A stretch of DNA of 64,000 nucleotides from assembly GCA_011947345.1 (NCBI GenBank), contig JAAVTG010000586.1, positions 124,001 through 188,000 of the forward strand, read 5' to 3'. Positions 46,645 to 58,114 of this stretch are shown here, piece by piece (within the stretch, counting starts at the first letter, position 1; each line of letters opens with the position of its first letter). Position numbers and translations under genes: made by a program. Origin of the DNA: Phytophthora quininea. Taxonomy: Eukaryota; Oomycota; Peronosporomycetes; Peronosporales; Peronosporaceae. The notes under the pieces are model-generated. The model was given only the letters and a program-made list of their open reading frames with translations. It searched no databases and was not told the origin of the DNA.

Positions 46645-47756
46645 TCATTCTGGAGTTGCACCCCGCTTGTGGTCCACAACCGGTTCCGGCACACCTTCAC
46701 GCCCCCAAAAGCCTGCTGGGGTGGCAGATAGAGACAACACAACTTCTCCGTCGATTGTAGTACGCGCTTCACCCAGATTCCGATCGACCCTTTCACTCGT
46801 TCCTTCTTTGCTTTCGTCCTCGCCAGCTCGAGGTGTGTCGGATGAACGTGATCGGCTAGACGATACCGATCTACTAGATGTCTCTTCATATTGCAGACGA
46901 TTGTCGCGGCGCTCACCCACAGCTTTCATCATCGCCTCGAGGTCTCCAATCTCGGTATCCACAATCTGAAGCTCCTTTAGTATTTTGCACCGCACCTGCA
47001 ACTTTTCGTGTAGCTGGCGTTCCATCACAGTCATGGCACTCTGAAGGTCGCGCGCCGTGACGGCTTCCCTATACAAAGCAACTGCACCGGCATCATAGTC
47101 GGCAAAACCTGCGCCGGCGTCTTATCTCTGCTGTTGCTGTCATTGTTGGCAGCACTTTGATTCTGACGACGAGCACTCGGCGATTTCTCTCGGGCCTTCG
47201 TGGTAGACCTCGATCGCTTGTTCTCCTCAGTCTGTTTAGTACCCACCGCCCCCTCTCTCGATTTCGATGTTGACTTCGACCTCGATCTTGGACGCGCGTT
47301 CTCTTTATCACCAGCATCATCAGCCTCAGTCTCGTTATTCCACTCTCTCGCCTGATCCACTGAGTTCGCTAATGGAGCTCCTCCTGTTCGTCTCGCAGCA
47401 AATTTCTTCTGCGTCCTTTTGTCCTCCGTAGTCATCGTCGGCATTGAGGCAGCACGTTTTACACCTCGTGGGCTTCGGTCTGCGCTCTTTGCAGTTGGTT
47501 GCTGTCTATCAGTACCCACGCCTTGAGATCTACTCCTGGGTGACGCCACTGCAGTGTATTGAACCCGAGGGGAAGCAGCATTGTTAGTCCCAGTCGATGC
47601 CGCTGGGGTTCGTGGAGATGTCAGCTGTTGCTGTCGGTGGTAACTGGCCTTGTTGGTGTTGGCTGTCGGCTGCGTTGCGAGTTTGAAGGCCATGCAGCGA
47701 GCGTCCGCCTTGCGCCTGGAGCCCACGCGGAAGTTGCTGGAGCCGTCGGCGGGCAT
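46645..47756 (-). CDS. Unknown Arg/Ser-rich protein with C-terminal coiled coil
   Basis: The start at 47756 reads MPADGSSNFRVGSRRKADAR. A long low-complexity part rich in Ser, Arg, Lys, Pro and Thr follows (for example ARPRSRSKSTSKSREGAVG). One frame change near 47090-47105 at a TTTT/CC region leads to LYREAVTARDLQSAMTVMER and a predicted coiled coil (RCKILKELQIVDTEIGDLEA), then another Ser/Arg-rich tail ending GATPE. The charged, disordered N-terminus and short coiled coil suggest a cytoskeletal, splicing or chromatin-associated protein, but I do not recognise the family. It is divergent from the gene at 47807, only 50 bases away. Confidence 0.65.
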
Positions 47757-47806
47757 GTCGGTCAGGTATCGCAAAATTACTACAGTATATTCAGAAAAGT
47801 GTACCG

Positions 47807-49010
47807 ATGGATGTGTCAACGGCTCAAGAGTCTCAGCACCTGTGGGCGCTGACGCTCGCGGAGGAGCACCTCGTAAGCGGGTCTATTGGTATACGGCCTA
47901 ACGTCGTCAGCTGACCGTCGCTTGGCTAGATAATCTGCTTGTGCGGGGTCGACGTGGAGCAAGATGTCGAGGCTAAAGTGCTGGAGAACTCATTGAAAAA
48001 GATCATCCGTATCAAACTGCAAATGGGAGGAGTGAGTGGACGTGGCAAGGGAATGCTGCTGTTGGCGTATTATGACTAACTGGTGTTGTCTTGCTAGCAT
48101 AGAATCAGCCTCGCCAGAGCCCATGGCTCGCAGATTGACGTCGCACAAGAGGTAGGGAGGGCTTGAATTCTTCCTTTCTGCTTTCGCTTGATCTAACGAA
48201 GCTGCAGTTTACGAAAAATGCTGACGAGTTGGTGGGAGCCGTACCAAGTTTGCTGTGCTCGGATAACCACGAAGATGCAGTGGACTTGGATGCAGTTTTG
48301 GCTTGTGCTGCCCGTCACTTCAGTGCTCGGCGGGATATGGTGAGTAAGTATTGTCTGCCATGGGGTCCTGTGCGAGATTTAATGTCATAATGATGCAGGA
48401 ACATCAAGCAACATCTTCGTTCCGTTTGCTCATGGTTTATAGGCACATTGACCAGGTACGATGGTGCTGTGTGTGGTCAATTTAGCGGTCCTGTGCCGAC
48501 AGTGTTTGTTTGTTAGAGTCCGCGACTTCAAGCGAGCCAATCTGAAGTCTCTCGTGCGTTTACCAATGACTTTACTTACCACCTGGACGTCATTTATTGG
48601 CATCAAGACGTACCGATGGAGGCGGCACAGGTGCGGTCGCATCTTGTGCTACTGCTTTTGCTGACCCCATTCATGCTGCCGTTAATCTATTTTGTGCTAC
48701 CTTCAAGGTTGTCTTCGATCAGCTTTGCGCGTACGACAGCTTGAATCCGTTCGCCAAGTTTTACTTCCTAGAGGTCGGCGAGTCATTGGAGCGATTGCAT
48801 CAGGTACGTTGTTATTCATGATCTTTCCACGCTGCCCCGATATCTAATGCTCATCGGCCGTTTGGTGGCTAGGCTCTAGTGCTGGTGCTATCGAACCCAG
48901 CGCATCGGTTAGGCCAAATTGCTGCGGAGAACCTACTTGGGTCTTGGCTATCGCAAGCAAAAGAGTTGATTTTGGACCAGAAGCAAGGCTGTACAGGTCA
49001 AGTTAAATAG
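47807..49010 (+). CDS. Unknown spliced helical protein
   Basis: The start at 47807 gives MDVSTAQESQHLWALTLAEE; the exon ends at 47872. Later exons read IICLCGVDVEQDVEAKVLEN, ISLARAHGSQIDVAQE, FTKNADELVGAVPSLLCSDN, FRLLMVYRHIDQ, SPRLQASQSEVSRAFTNDFT to DVPMEAAQ, VVFDQLCAYDSLNPFAKFYF and ALVLVLSNPAHRLGQIAAEN, with a stop at 49008-49010. Eight or so exons, all joined by short GT-AG introns. The product of about 280 residues is helical, with no signal peptide or motif I can name. It resembles HEAT-repeat adaptor or DNA-repair accessory proteins in composition only. Convergent with the E2F gene across about 120 bases. Confidence 0.7.
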
Positions 49011-49130
49011 ATAGGCAGCCCTTGATCTGGTCGTGCAAGGCACGCTGCCTGTCACCGGCTTGGCTTAGGATCTGCATCGCTGAAGAGCTTCTCAGATTAG
49101 CGCGCCGGATACGAACCGCAACTTCTCTCG

Positions 49131-50378
49131 TTACGGAATGTCGGTGAAGAAGTCCGAAATGCCTTCGTTATCGTCCAAATTGAAGCAGAAATCTGGATCT
49201 GCCTGCTCGTTTTGAGTATTGTCGCATCGATGCGTTGGTTAGTGCCAGAGAATACAGATCAAAATGGACTAGATGAATCGACCAAGTACCTTTATCGGTG
49301 CGAGTTTGAAGATCCCGCTGTCTGAATCGTATGATCTCTGCTGCGAAGGCCAAAAGGCAACATGATGTCAGACCACCTGCATTGTGATTGCCACACACTT
49401 TGTGAAGCATAGTCCAGCAAAGAAATACCTGATCTAAAGGAGGCGCGGGACTCTCGGGTGCTGCAAAGCCAGGGTTCGCTATTGCTGCGTCGTCAACATC
49501 TTCACCCCCTTCTCGTCATTCATCCTTCGAACCAGGTACACATCCACGGGCCCATCTAATACCGCACAGTAGTTAGAAATATGCTTTGCCTTGTAGCATA
49601 TGAATGAATTCTAAATCGGAGTGGTACCTGTAGACTTGAGGAATATCTGGAATCGGCGCTTTCCTGCTGGCATGCCCTCGTCGGGATCTGGTACTTCCAG
49701 TGTTGTTCCTGGCGGTGCTTTGATCGCCATCACACTCTGGTCAGCAAAACTTTCCTGTCGTCGCATGTCCTCGTGCGTGACGTAACAGAAGTTGTCAAAA
49801 CTGCCCTTGTCAAATGCTTCTTCTTCATAGAGCCGTCGGATGTTTTGGCTAACGATCTTGATATGCTGGTCGTACTTCTTCTCTTCCTCTCGTAAGTCTG
49901 AAATCTTTTGTCGAAGGTGATCCATGCCGTGATAATCGTCTGTTGAACCCACGGGTCCAGCAGCACCCCTGTCCACGAAAACACAACACACACAGTTTAC
50001 TATGGTGAAATGGAGCTCCCGTGGCAATCTTTCCTACTTCCAGTGGATATTGTTCTTGGATGTCTTTTCAATGAGCCCAATGCCTTCCAAGACGTTGGTG
50101 ATGTCATAAATGCGTCGCTTCTGCGGAAATACAACAGCAAGCCATTGCGGCCCGCGCGAAGTTAATGCCAGAGCCACCAATGTCGTCGATCTTGATAAAT
50201 TTACCTGGACACCAAGCGATTCCGCCGCCGTATTCAAGTCCAGGTCCTTTGACGGCGCATCTTGAATCAGTTCTACGAATCTCTTGGTTAAAATACCCAG
50301 CGAGTTGTCGTATCTGCTGGCAGGAGAAGACTTGGACGTGCCTACAACGAGAGCACAACACCGTCCAAAGTCAACCAT
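49131..50378 (-). CDS. E2F-family transcription factor
   Basis: Winged-helix cell-cycle regulator that binds TTTSSCGC-type sites with a DP partner. The start at 50378 gives [13 protein letters not shown]. The DNA-binding domain is split over two exons: [20 protein letters not shown] with [13 protein letters not shown], then [20 protein letters not shown] with [26 protein letters not shown] is the canonical E2F recognition helix and wing. Next come a coiled-coil dimerisation part ([20 protein letters not shown]), the marked-box-like region ([16 protein letters not shown]) and the acidic tail [14 protein letters not shown], which matches the retinoblastoma-binding/transactivation motif. Stop at 49131-49133. 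The internal exon ends between about 49420 and 49610 are not all resolved. Confidence 0.93.
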
Positions 50379-50818
50379 CAAGCCGCCAAACCTCCGATAA
50401 ACTGCGCAGCAGTCCCTATAATTTAATCCATTCTTTTAAAATAAAATTGCAATGCGGTTATGGGTCGTACCGCGAGCACTGGGGCTCGGAGACATCAATT
50501 TGGGTGGTGCTACGCCGGACACAGGGGTCCGGGACGCCACCGTCGTGGTGGTTGTGGCAGCTGCAAAACGACTGGCTCGTGCCGCGTCTTCGTCCGCTTC
50601 GTCTTGGTCTTGGCCTGCTCACCGGGAACCTTCGCCTTGGCCATTGCGCCGCACTGCAAGATTCGTCGCCGAGCAGCTTGGTCCCTTTTGGCTGCGTTCA
50701 GACTTTCTTGCCGATATGCTGTGCCATGGGTATGCTATATATTGGGTTCGCACTTTACCGATATGCAACGGTAGTCGATTTTGCCACGAAAGCATCCCGC
50801 TCAGACAGCACAGCAGTC

Positions 50819-51621
50819 ATGGGGGCCTCGAGCAGTGTCGCCGCACCGGACCGCAAGGACTCGGAGGACGAGATGGTGCTGAACGGTGCGTTACTTGCAG
50901 TGAATGATTGTGGGCCTAGATATTGCTGATTCACTGGCAACTACAGACATCCACATCGAGACGGGCGACCAGAACGCCGTCAAGAACCTGCTGGACGACA
51001 CCATCGTGGAGATCTTCAAGGGGAAGGACGGGTTTCAGCTGCACTACGGCTGGGACAACGCCAAGCTGTTGCTAATGCTGCTAGCCACCATTATCTCTGC
51101 GATCTCGCACTTTTACAAGACCCCGCTTGTCTCGGAGGAAGTGCTCATCTACGCCTGCGTTGCTGCGTGAGTGGAACTGCGTCAAGAAAACTGACGTTCA
51201 AGAACTGTATTATTAACGTGCTCGTGGCTTGTGTGGCTGGCAGGTTCTTCTTCATCCATGGACTGTTGTTCCTGTACACCACGTTCATTGAGAAGGATAT
51301 CCTATTGAGAGTGTCGCGGACGGTACACACTGCTGCTACTCCAACACTTTCCGTAGAACCAAGGAGTACTAAACGTTGTTTATTGGACTGGGCTTACAGG
51401 GCACTGTGGGCAAGATGATCCTCGTGCGAACTACGTTCCCGTATACGGACTCTCACTACACCGTCAGCATCGATTATGCCGACGCCAAAAACACGCCCAA
51501 GAAGATCGAACTGTACGTTGGCCGCTACTTCGACAAGGACGGGTATTTCGAGAAGGAGGCGTTTACGAAGGATATCGGAACCGTGCTTACTCGCTTCGAA
51601 AAGAGAGACAAACAGCAGTAG
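50819..51621 (+). CDS. Signal peptidase complex subunit 2 (SPC25)
   Basis: Non-catalytic ER membrane subunit that aids the signal peptidase near the translocon. The start at 50819 gives MGASSSVAAPDRKDSEDEMV. Exon 2 begins near 50948 (DIHIETGDQNAVKNLLDDTI) and contains YGWDNAKLLLMLLATIISAI with the first transmembrane helix. A second helix follows in FFFIHGLLFLYTTFIEKDIL. The luminal/cytosolic tail reads GTVGKMILVRTTFPYTDSHY, KKIELYVGRYFDKDGYFEKE and stops after RDKQQ. Two helices and total length fit the family. Four exons; introns near 50887-50947, 51167-51243 and 51325-51400. The Gly at position 2 (MGASSS) is a potential myristoylation site, which is unusual for this family. Divergent from the E2F gene. 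Confidence 0.93.
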
Positions 51622-51666
51622 GTTGGCCTGTAGTGCTCCCACAAACGATGATGTCTTTTGCGATGG

Positions 51667-52642
51667 TTAGATGTCAGTCTCTGGGTTCTTGTAGGCCACC
51701 ATTGCATCGACTTTGTGGATCTACCAAAGACAGCGTTAGTCTATCAATACACCTACAGCACGCTTGGATTTTTTACCTTGGTAGTAAACGACCTCAAGCG
51801 CACTTCGGCAGAGTCCTTGATGTAGCGCGGGTCTGACTCCTCCCACAGCGCTGGCACCTCTGAATTTTTGTCAGTGTACACCAGTAGGTCAAACGCGCAC
51901 TGCTCTTCAAGCAGCGGCAAGAACGACACGCTCGCTGTAATTTGCCGAATGATCGCTTGAATTTCAGACATGATCTCCTTTTGCGACTTGGAAGCAGGCA
52001 CACTAAGTAATACCAATGACATCGAGTAATGTTCAGAGAAGCCCACCATCTCAACAAAGGCTAGGTCCCCACCTTTCACCATTGCTGCCATTTTCTGCGT
52101 GGACTTCAAAAGCCCACCGCTCCAGCACCTCTTGCGTCTCAATCCCTGTGATGACCAGCACCAGCTTCTGCACCTCGCCCTTCAAAAGCCAATCTGCGTG
52201 TGGGGCAATTCAAACTTCAATCTACCACTGAATATAATTCCTTAGTGCATCGAATGCAAACTTACTGGAGAGTTGGTGGAGGAACTTGGTGAAGAAGTCG
52301 CTAAGCTTCTCGTCGTCCGTCACCAGCATGTTCAAGCCGTACTTCTGCACTTGCTTGAAGCTCTCGGCAGGATAGATCCCACGCTGGTACAAAATGCTAT
52401 TCAGCATTACATTTTACATGAATAATCCTTGTCAGTTCCATCCCAGAAAGCAATATGCCGTGATGTATTACGTGTTGATGCTGTAGGAAAAGAACTCAGT
52501 GACGATCTCCGTCGATCCCTTGAGCGTGATGAGGTTCTCCGTGACCTGCGCCGTAGCCTGCAATTCACGGAACCACGACGCACATCGCTCCAGTCAGTCC
52601 TAGCGGCACCTGCATGCAGGAAGGGCGAGCTCGTCGTACCAT
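51667..52642 (-). CDS. MAD2: Mitotic spindle checkpoint protein MAD2
   Basis: HORMA-domain checkpoint protein that holds the APC/C activator Cdc20 until kinetochores are attached. The first exon may be just ATG at 52640-52642, spliced to ATAQVTENLITLKGSTEIVT. Then FFSYSINT joins ILYQRGIYPAESFKQVQKYG across an intron, followed by DWLLKGEVQKLVLVITGIET, EVLERWAFEVHAE, EKSQKEIMSEIQAIIRQITA, VSFLPLLEEQCAFDLLVYTD, WEESDPRYIKDSAEVRLRSF and the safety-belt C-terminus IHKVDAMVAYKNPETDI, with the stop at 51667-51669. All segments align with MAD2. Introns are short GT-AG. No frameshift is needed. It is divergent from MSH5. Confidence 0.95.
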
Positions 52643-52730
52643 CTCGCCAAACACTTCGACGCACGCAAATTTAAAAACTGGCGCCCTGGCCAAGTGCATA
52701 CCTTTCATATGTCATCAGTTGAAGTGACCA

Positions 52731-52737
52731 TCACTCC
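52731..52737 (+). promoter_or_regulatory. Oomycete initiator for MSH5
   Basis: TCACTCC matches the TCAYTYY initiator and is followed by CATTTCTTCC, close to the flanking T-rich element. It lies 65 bases before ATG 52802, favouring that codon over the ATG at 52709, which is upstream of it. Confidence 0.45.
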
Positions 52738-52801
52738 CATTTCTTCCATTCCGCATTCTGCTTTCCGCATTGGAGCGCGCACAGACAGCAAGAGCAGCAG
52801 G

Positions 52802-55800
52802 ATGGAGCGGCATCAACGGCAGGTTCGACCCCCTCCCGTACTTAGGTTAAAGGAAAGCGAATGGACCAACAGCATTGGTGACCAGAACGACTCGTTCAAC
52901 GAGCAGCGACACGATAACGAGGAGCTGGCCAGCCCCAGCGACGTCGAAGAGGATGAAGAGCTGATCTTCATGTCAATTCTGTTCGACCGCTGCGAGCTGG
53001 GCGTCGCCATCTACAACGCGCTGACGGCGAGCCTCCAAACGCTGCAGCTGCATGTGGCCGAAGAGCAGGAGCTGGAGGAGGTGCCATAAGCCGCCAGAGT
53101 ATTGCCAGCAAGCGGATAGTATACTGACAAGGAACGCTACAGATCATCGAGCGCCTGCATACCCAGTTTGAAGTGAACCACGTGTTGATCTCGTCGCGAA
53201 ATGCGACCACCAACGGGATTCTGCGGATCGTCAAGAAACTCGACGAGAAGTATCAAACCAAGACAGGACTCAGCGTTCGAAAGGTAATTACAAGAACGTC
53301 ATGTGTTGTAGAGTAGCTAATGAGTTTGTTTTTGCTAACGATGCTCCAGCATTCAGGTACTTAGCAATGTATGGGTCTTGTCTACTTTCATGGATGAATC
53401 ATTGCGCTTGGAGCAGATTTCAACTACTTGAAGGCATGTCAAGCAATCGAGCACATCCAAATCGGCACGGTTCGCACAGAATTCAGGAAGCAACAGCGCT
53501 CTCACCTCGCGGTAATGTACACTTGCAACAATTATCTAAAGCCTGCTTTTCACCTGGACGTTTGCGTTAGGACTGAAGCGCGCACTTTTCTTGGGAGTTT
53601 TTTCAATTTTGAAAGCGTCCAGCTGATTCGAGCTACGGGAGGTAAAGCGGAAAAGTGACTATGGCAGTGCTTACAAATGTCTACTTACCAGTTTGAGTAG
53701 CTTTGCTGATCTACCTCCTCACAGAAAAGGTAGGCATACAGCAAACCAAAACAGCTAAAGGTTCTAGGCTGACGACCTATTGTCTCCCTGCAGATCGGTA
53801 ACCAACTGGACGATGTGGAAGCTATCTACCTCTCCAATGCGAAGCAAGTTGCGCTCGATGGTTTCATGTATGTCGACATGACTACGCTTCGCTCACTCCA
53901 AATATTCAACCAAGTAAGTGAAGTACTAATTGTGGGATAAACTAGCGAATATAAATGATTAACAACTACTACCACAGGAAGCGCACCCGTCGATGGTCAA
54001 GGTACAGGTTCAACATTGTTTTGTTTAGCTAGTGTACCTTACACTATTATGATTGTAGGGATCAGGTCGAGCCAAGGAAGGGTTCAGGTGCTCATTTACA
54101 GTATCGTAGTTGCTATGAACGATCGCAAATTATTTTGTTTTACTGCGCAGTTTGATGGGCCTCCTAAATCGCACAGTCACGAAATCAGGCGGGTTGATGC
54201 TGCGCCATTGGATGCTTGCCCCTTTGGTCGACGTTCACCAAATCACCGAGCGTCAAAAAGCTGTAGCTTTTTTGCGGATACAACGAACGACGAGCTTCGT
54301 CAACTATTGGTATGGATTTGATATTTTTCTCAATTGCTTGTCGTTCTCTTAGCACTTATTCCTTCACAATAATGTGCAGGTTGCAAAGTTAGAACAGTTT
54401 AGAGACGTAGCAGGCATATTTCGACGCATTAAGCGACGATGTGCTTCCGTTGGAGACTGGTGTCGCCTTGCAACTTCGATCGGTAGCTTTCTGGAAGCCC
54501 AGTAAGTGCGTGCGTGTTTTCTTTCATTGACCGGATACAATTACTACCGTCGTTGTTTTCGGTTGCAGATCCCTCATCGATGCTGCTGTTCACCAAAACA
54601 ACAATTCCTCACCACTAATGATTCTTGCAAGAACGACAAGTGAACGCGGCATTGTCCACGTTAACAATTTATTGGGCAATGTTGTCGACTTCGAGGAGAG
54701 TCAACACGAAAGCGTGATCGTTATTCGGAGCGGTATATCTGAAGATTTAGATGCTGCGAGAGCACGTTACGAAGACCTCGACAATGTGAGTTGCTGTTTT
54801 GTATAATGCGGACAGCTCTAGGTTTTGCTGCTGAAACACGTTTTCAATAGGTGCTGACAGAGGTGGCATTTCAACTTCAAGAGGCGAATCCTGCTTTGTC
54901 TTCGATCACTGTTCAGTATATCCCCCAAGTCGGATATGTCATTTGCTGTGATGCTCCTACAATGCTTCCCGACTTTGTGTTTCAGTTCCAAGAAGATGAC
55001 ACAACATTCTACTACAAGGTTGCAGGGTGACTGAGGTTGAGGGACTAAGAAAAACTTACGATATGGTTTTGTGTAGGATGGTTGCTGTCGTGATTTGGAC
55101 AATTCGATTGGAGACATCTACGGTAGGATCTCGCTCCAGTCTTGTGGTTAAATGTATAACTAAACTCGGTCACATAGGATACATTCTTGACGTTCAGAGA
55201 GGTAAGACAAATGACATTAATGATGATCGAAGTAGTTTTAATTATCTGCTTGTAGAACTACTTGAAGAGTTGACAATGGCTTTGCTGGAGTACGAGGGCA
55301 GCATCCATGGTTTGTATACGTACTGGGAATAACGACTCAGCCTGGAAACTAATTGGTGGTACTGCTGCCAAAAGAGATGACTGCCATTATGGCCAATTTG
55401 GATTGTTTGGCTTCTATGGCTCTGTGCGCTCGAAGTTTTAACTTCTCAAGGCATGTAGTGTACGAACCATTATACCACCAAGTGCTTAACCGAAAACTTG
55501 TACGAATAGACCACATATCACGGAGTGCAATACGCTAAAAGCAACGCAAGCCCGCCACCCTCTTCAAGAAATGATCGTTGAGCACTACATCCCAAATGAC
55601 ATTTTCTTGGATGCCAGCAGCTCAATCAAGGTGGTGACAGGGCAAAACGGATCAGGTTAGCAGGATGCTTTCAGTCTGGAAAACAAATAGTCCTCACGTT
55701 CGAATGAGCAGGCAAATCCGTGTATTTAAAAATGGTTGGACTCCTCCAATACATGACGCAGATCGGAAGCTTCGTGCCGGCTGAACATGGTAATGGGGGT

Positions 55801-56916
55801 GGTGTTTTACAACTCATGGAAACGTTGAGTCTAAGCGGCGACATGTAGCTGAAATTGGCTTGGTCACCAAGATTTTCTCAAGGATTCAAAGGTATGTGTG
55901 AGTCACCCGTAATTATGCCGACAGCTAACGTGATCATCGCAGTATGGAATCTGCGACCGTAGCGCAGAGCTCTTTTACGATTGACTGCAACCAGGTATCG
56001 ATTACCTGATTTACTACTGTGGAAACCCACCGTTTTATCCATTATTGCTCTGCAGGTGGCTTGGATGCTAAACCATGGAGACGGTCGTTCATTGTTTTTG
56101 ATCGATGAATTTGGGAAAGGTTGCGTCAGTCGCCCTTGTTCCTTATCCTTGTTTTCTGATGGGATTAATTTTGTGTGAAGGAACGGCTGAGCTAGATGGG
56201 ATCGCTTTGTTGGTATCATATTCTCTTCACTACTTGCGAGTAATGAGAAACTAATGGCTTGATTTGCAGAGCTCCACCATGGACTACTTAGCAACACAGA
56301 ATTTCGAGCGTGGACGACCCCGCGTTATCATGACAACTCATTTTCTGGTGAGTGTTGTATAGACTTTGTTGCTTGTTTTACTCATTTGCTTTGGGGGAAA
56401 CAGGAGATCTTCCGGAACAACTTGCTTGATCCATCGTTGGTGAATACGGGGTCTTCGCAAAGTGTTAGGGGGCAATCAGAGACATTGGAATCTGAAACTC
56501 CAAGACCTATAGTGTGCTCTGTCATGGCGTCGACAGAAGTAGCCGATCCACATTCAGCCGCTGAAAGTGCTGCTCCTTTATATGAGTTGCGCCACGGGAT
56601 TTCCAGCCACAGCAATGCCTTGGCGTGTGCTGAGAAATGCGGTTTGTTGCTTTGCACATCCGGTTGCTGGAAATTTGTTTAACCAAATGGCAATGTAATA
56701 GGAATACCGGAGGAACTCGTCAACCGAGCTCAAGAAAGTTTGGATTGTACGCAGCGCGGGCTGCCGATTATGTCTCGACAGCAATCAGCAGGGCCTTCAC
56801 CAGCAGAGCAGCTTGCTGATTTTTTGCATCGATTGACGACTGGCATTCTGCAAGCGATGAAGTCGTCGCCAAGTTTCTCGCAATGGCGCGGATGGGTACT
56901 CAATAAAAATGGTTGA
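52802..56916 (+). CDS. MSH5: MutS homologue 5 (meiotic recombination)
   Basis: With MSH4 it stabilises Holliday-type intermediates during meiotic crossing over. The start at 52802 gives MERHQRQVRPPPVLRLKES. The N-terminal part reads FMSILFDRCELGVAIYNALT and HTQFEVNHVLISSRNATTNG. The core has MYVDMTTLRSLQIFNQEAHP, then FSLFGLLNRTVTKSGGLMLR with HWMLAPLVDVHQITERQKAV. The C-terminal ATPase has VVTGQNGSGKSVYLKMVGLL (Walker A), MESATVAQSSFTIDCNQVAW, SLFLIDEFGKGT (Walker B) and GRPRVIMTTHFLEIF. The end is WRGWVLNKNG, stop at 56914-56916. More than fifteen short exons are needed; frame losses near 53370-53440, 53640 and 56670-56700 keep homology. No N-terminal mismatch-recognition domain is seen, as expected for MSH4/5, and the motif set favours MSH5. 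Confidence 0.9.
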
Positions 56917-56996
56917 TTTCACGTATATAGGTCAACGATCGAACTCCCCGACTCCGCTAAACAAATCTGCGCCTACGTTGGGTTTCAATGCGGGGC

Positions 56997-57985
56997 TTAT
57001 TCGGTGCACGTCGCTTCAATGTCCACACTGATAGCATCATCGAGCAGCCCGTCGTCGAAATTGTCAAGTGCGTCATCCGGAAGCTCGTCTGGTGGCGGCA
57101 CATCGCCAAAATCCTCCTCCTGTGTATTCTCTTTTGCGTCAGCTTCTTCTGGCTGTTTCAGGGAGAGTAGATCTGGCGCAGCCCACCACGCCGACGGAGG
57201 CTCGCCACTTTCCAGCATCGCCCTCTCGTCATCCCAGTTGGTCTTCGCATCAACAGCTTCCAGGTCGTCAAAGTGCGTAGGAGTGCTGTCATTCAAGATC
57301 TCGCGCAGTATCTCGTCTCGGAGCCCAGCCATGTACGCAGACTTCTCCCTGGGAGAACGTAGACCGCCGTACGCGAACTCAATGTCCTGCAATTTGGTCC
57401 CAGAATAGTCAGTATTCAATAAAATACAGCAGACAGATAGAAATTGTCTTCTTCCTACGTACCGGTACATCATTGATCTCTGGTGTCTGCACCACTGGCT
57501 TGGTCGTCAACTGCGTCTTGCTCCTCAGCGGCGTCTTGAGCTCCGTTTTGTTCTTCAATGGCGACTTGAGTGTCTGCTTCACCTTCAGTGGCGTCTTCCT
57601 CTTGTTCTTCTTGGTACTCAGTTGCTTCGACTGCCCATCACGTACACTCAAACCGGTCTTCTTGACAGATGCAACCAAACTCGAGCCGCCCTCAACATTC
57701 CGATTCTGCTTGTTGGAGATATCTCCCAATACGCGTCTGCTGCACACAGACACATTGTTAATTATCCAAGCGAAGCACCGCCATTCACTCTATTACCAAC
57801 CTCTTCTTAGTGGAGTTATTCTTTACTCCCTTCTTGCCTGATGCAGCGTTTTCATGGATCACAAAACCGCGTTTGGGCGTCGCAAACTTGTCCACCCCGG
57901 TACCCCTGAAGTCCGGCTTGCTGGAGACGCCGCTGCTGCGGCCACTGACGTCCACATTCTCCTTCTGCGCGTGCAGCGTGTCCAT
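56997..57985 (-). CDS. KEN-box and D-box protein, candidate securin
   Basis: Three exons with clean junctions: 57985 to about 57802, about 57740-57464, and about 57387-56997. The N-terminus MDTLHAQKENVDV holds a KEN box at residues 8-10. Exon 2 starts RRVLGDISNKQNR, a textbook destruction box (RxxLxxIxN). Next comes a basic repeat tract of KTPLK/KSPLK/KTPLR units (about residues 100-135), then PEINDVPDIEFAYGG and an acidic C-terminus (EEDFGDVPPPDELPDDALDN, ending DIEATCTE). This order, KEN, D-box, basic Lys-Pro part, acidic tail, is that of securin/PTTG, the separase inhibitor destroyed by the APC/C. Sequence identity to known securins is low, as is normal for this family, so the role is inferred. 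Other APC/C substrates are possible. It converges on MSH5. Confidence 0.8.
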
Positions 57986-58114
57986 CGTGACTTCCGCTTT
58001 CCTTCTGTCCTTCTGTCCGAAAAAAAAAAGAATTGTTGCCACGCTTAGAAAAACATTGTTTTAGAAACAGCCATGACTTTTTAGAAACAGCTATGACTCC
58101 CGAGCTGGCGCTCC

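Noticed and set aside
50165..50929. 254-residue plus-strand frame running into the SPCS2 start
   Set aside because: Its first part is antisense to the E2F DNA-binding exons; only the end from 50819 is coding.
57004..57408. Ser-rich plus-strand frame
   Set aside because: It is the complement of the acidic tail of the securin-like gene, which has a coherent multi-exon structure on the minus strand.
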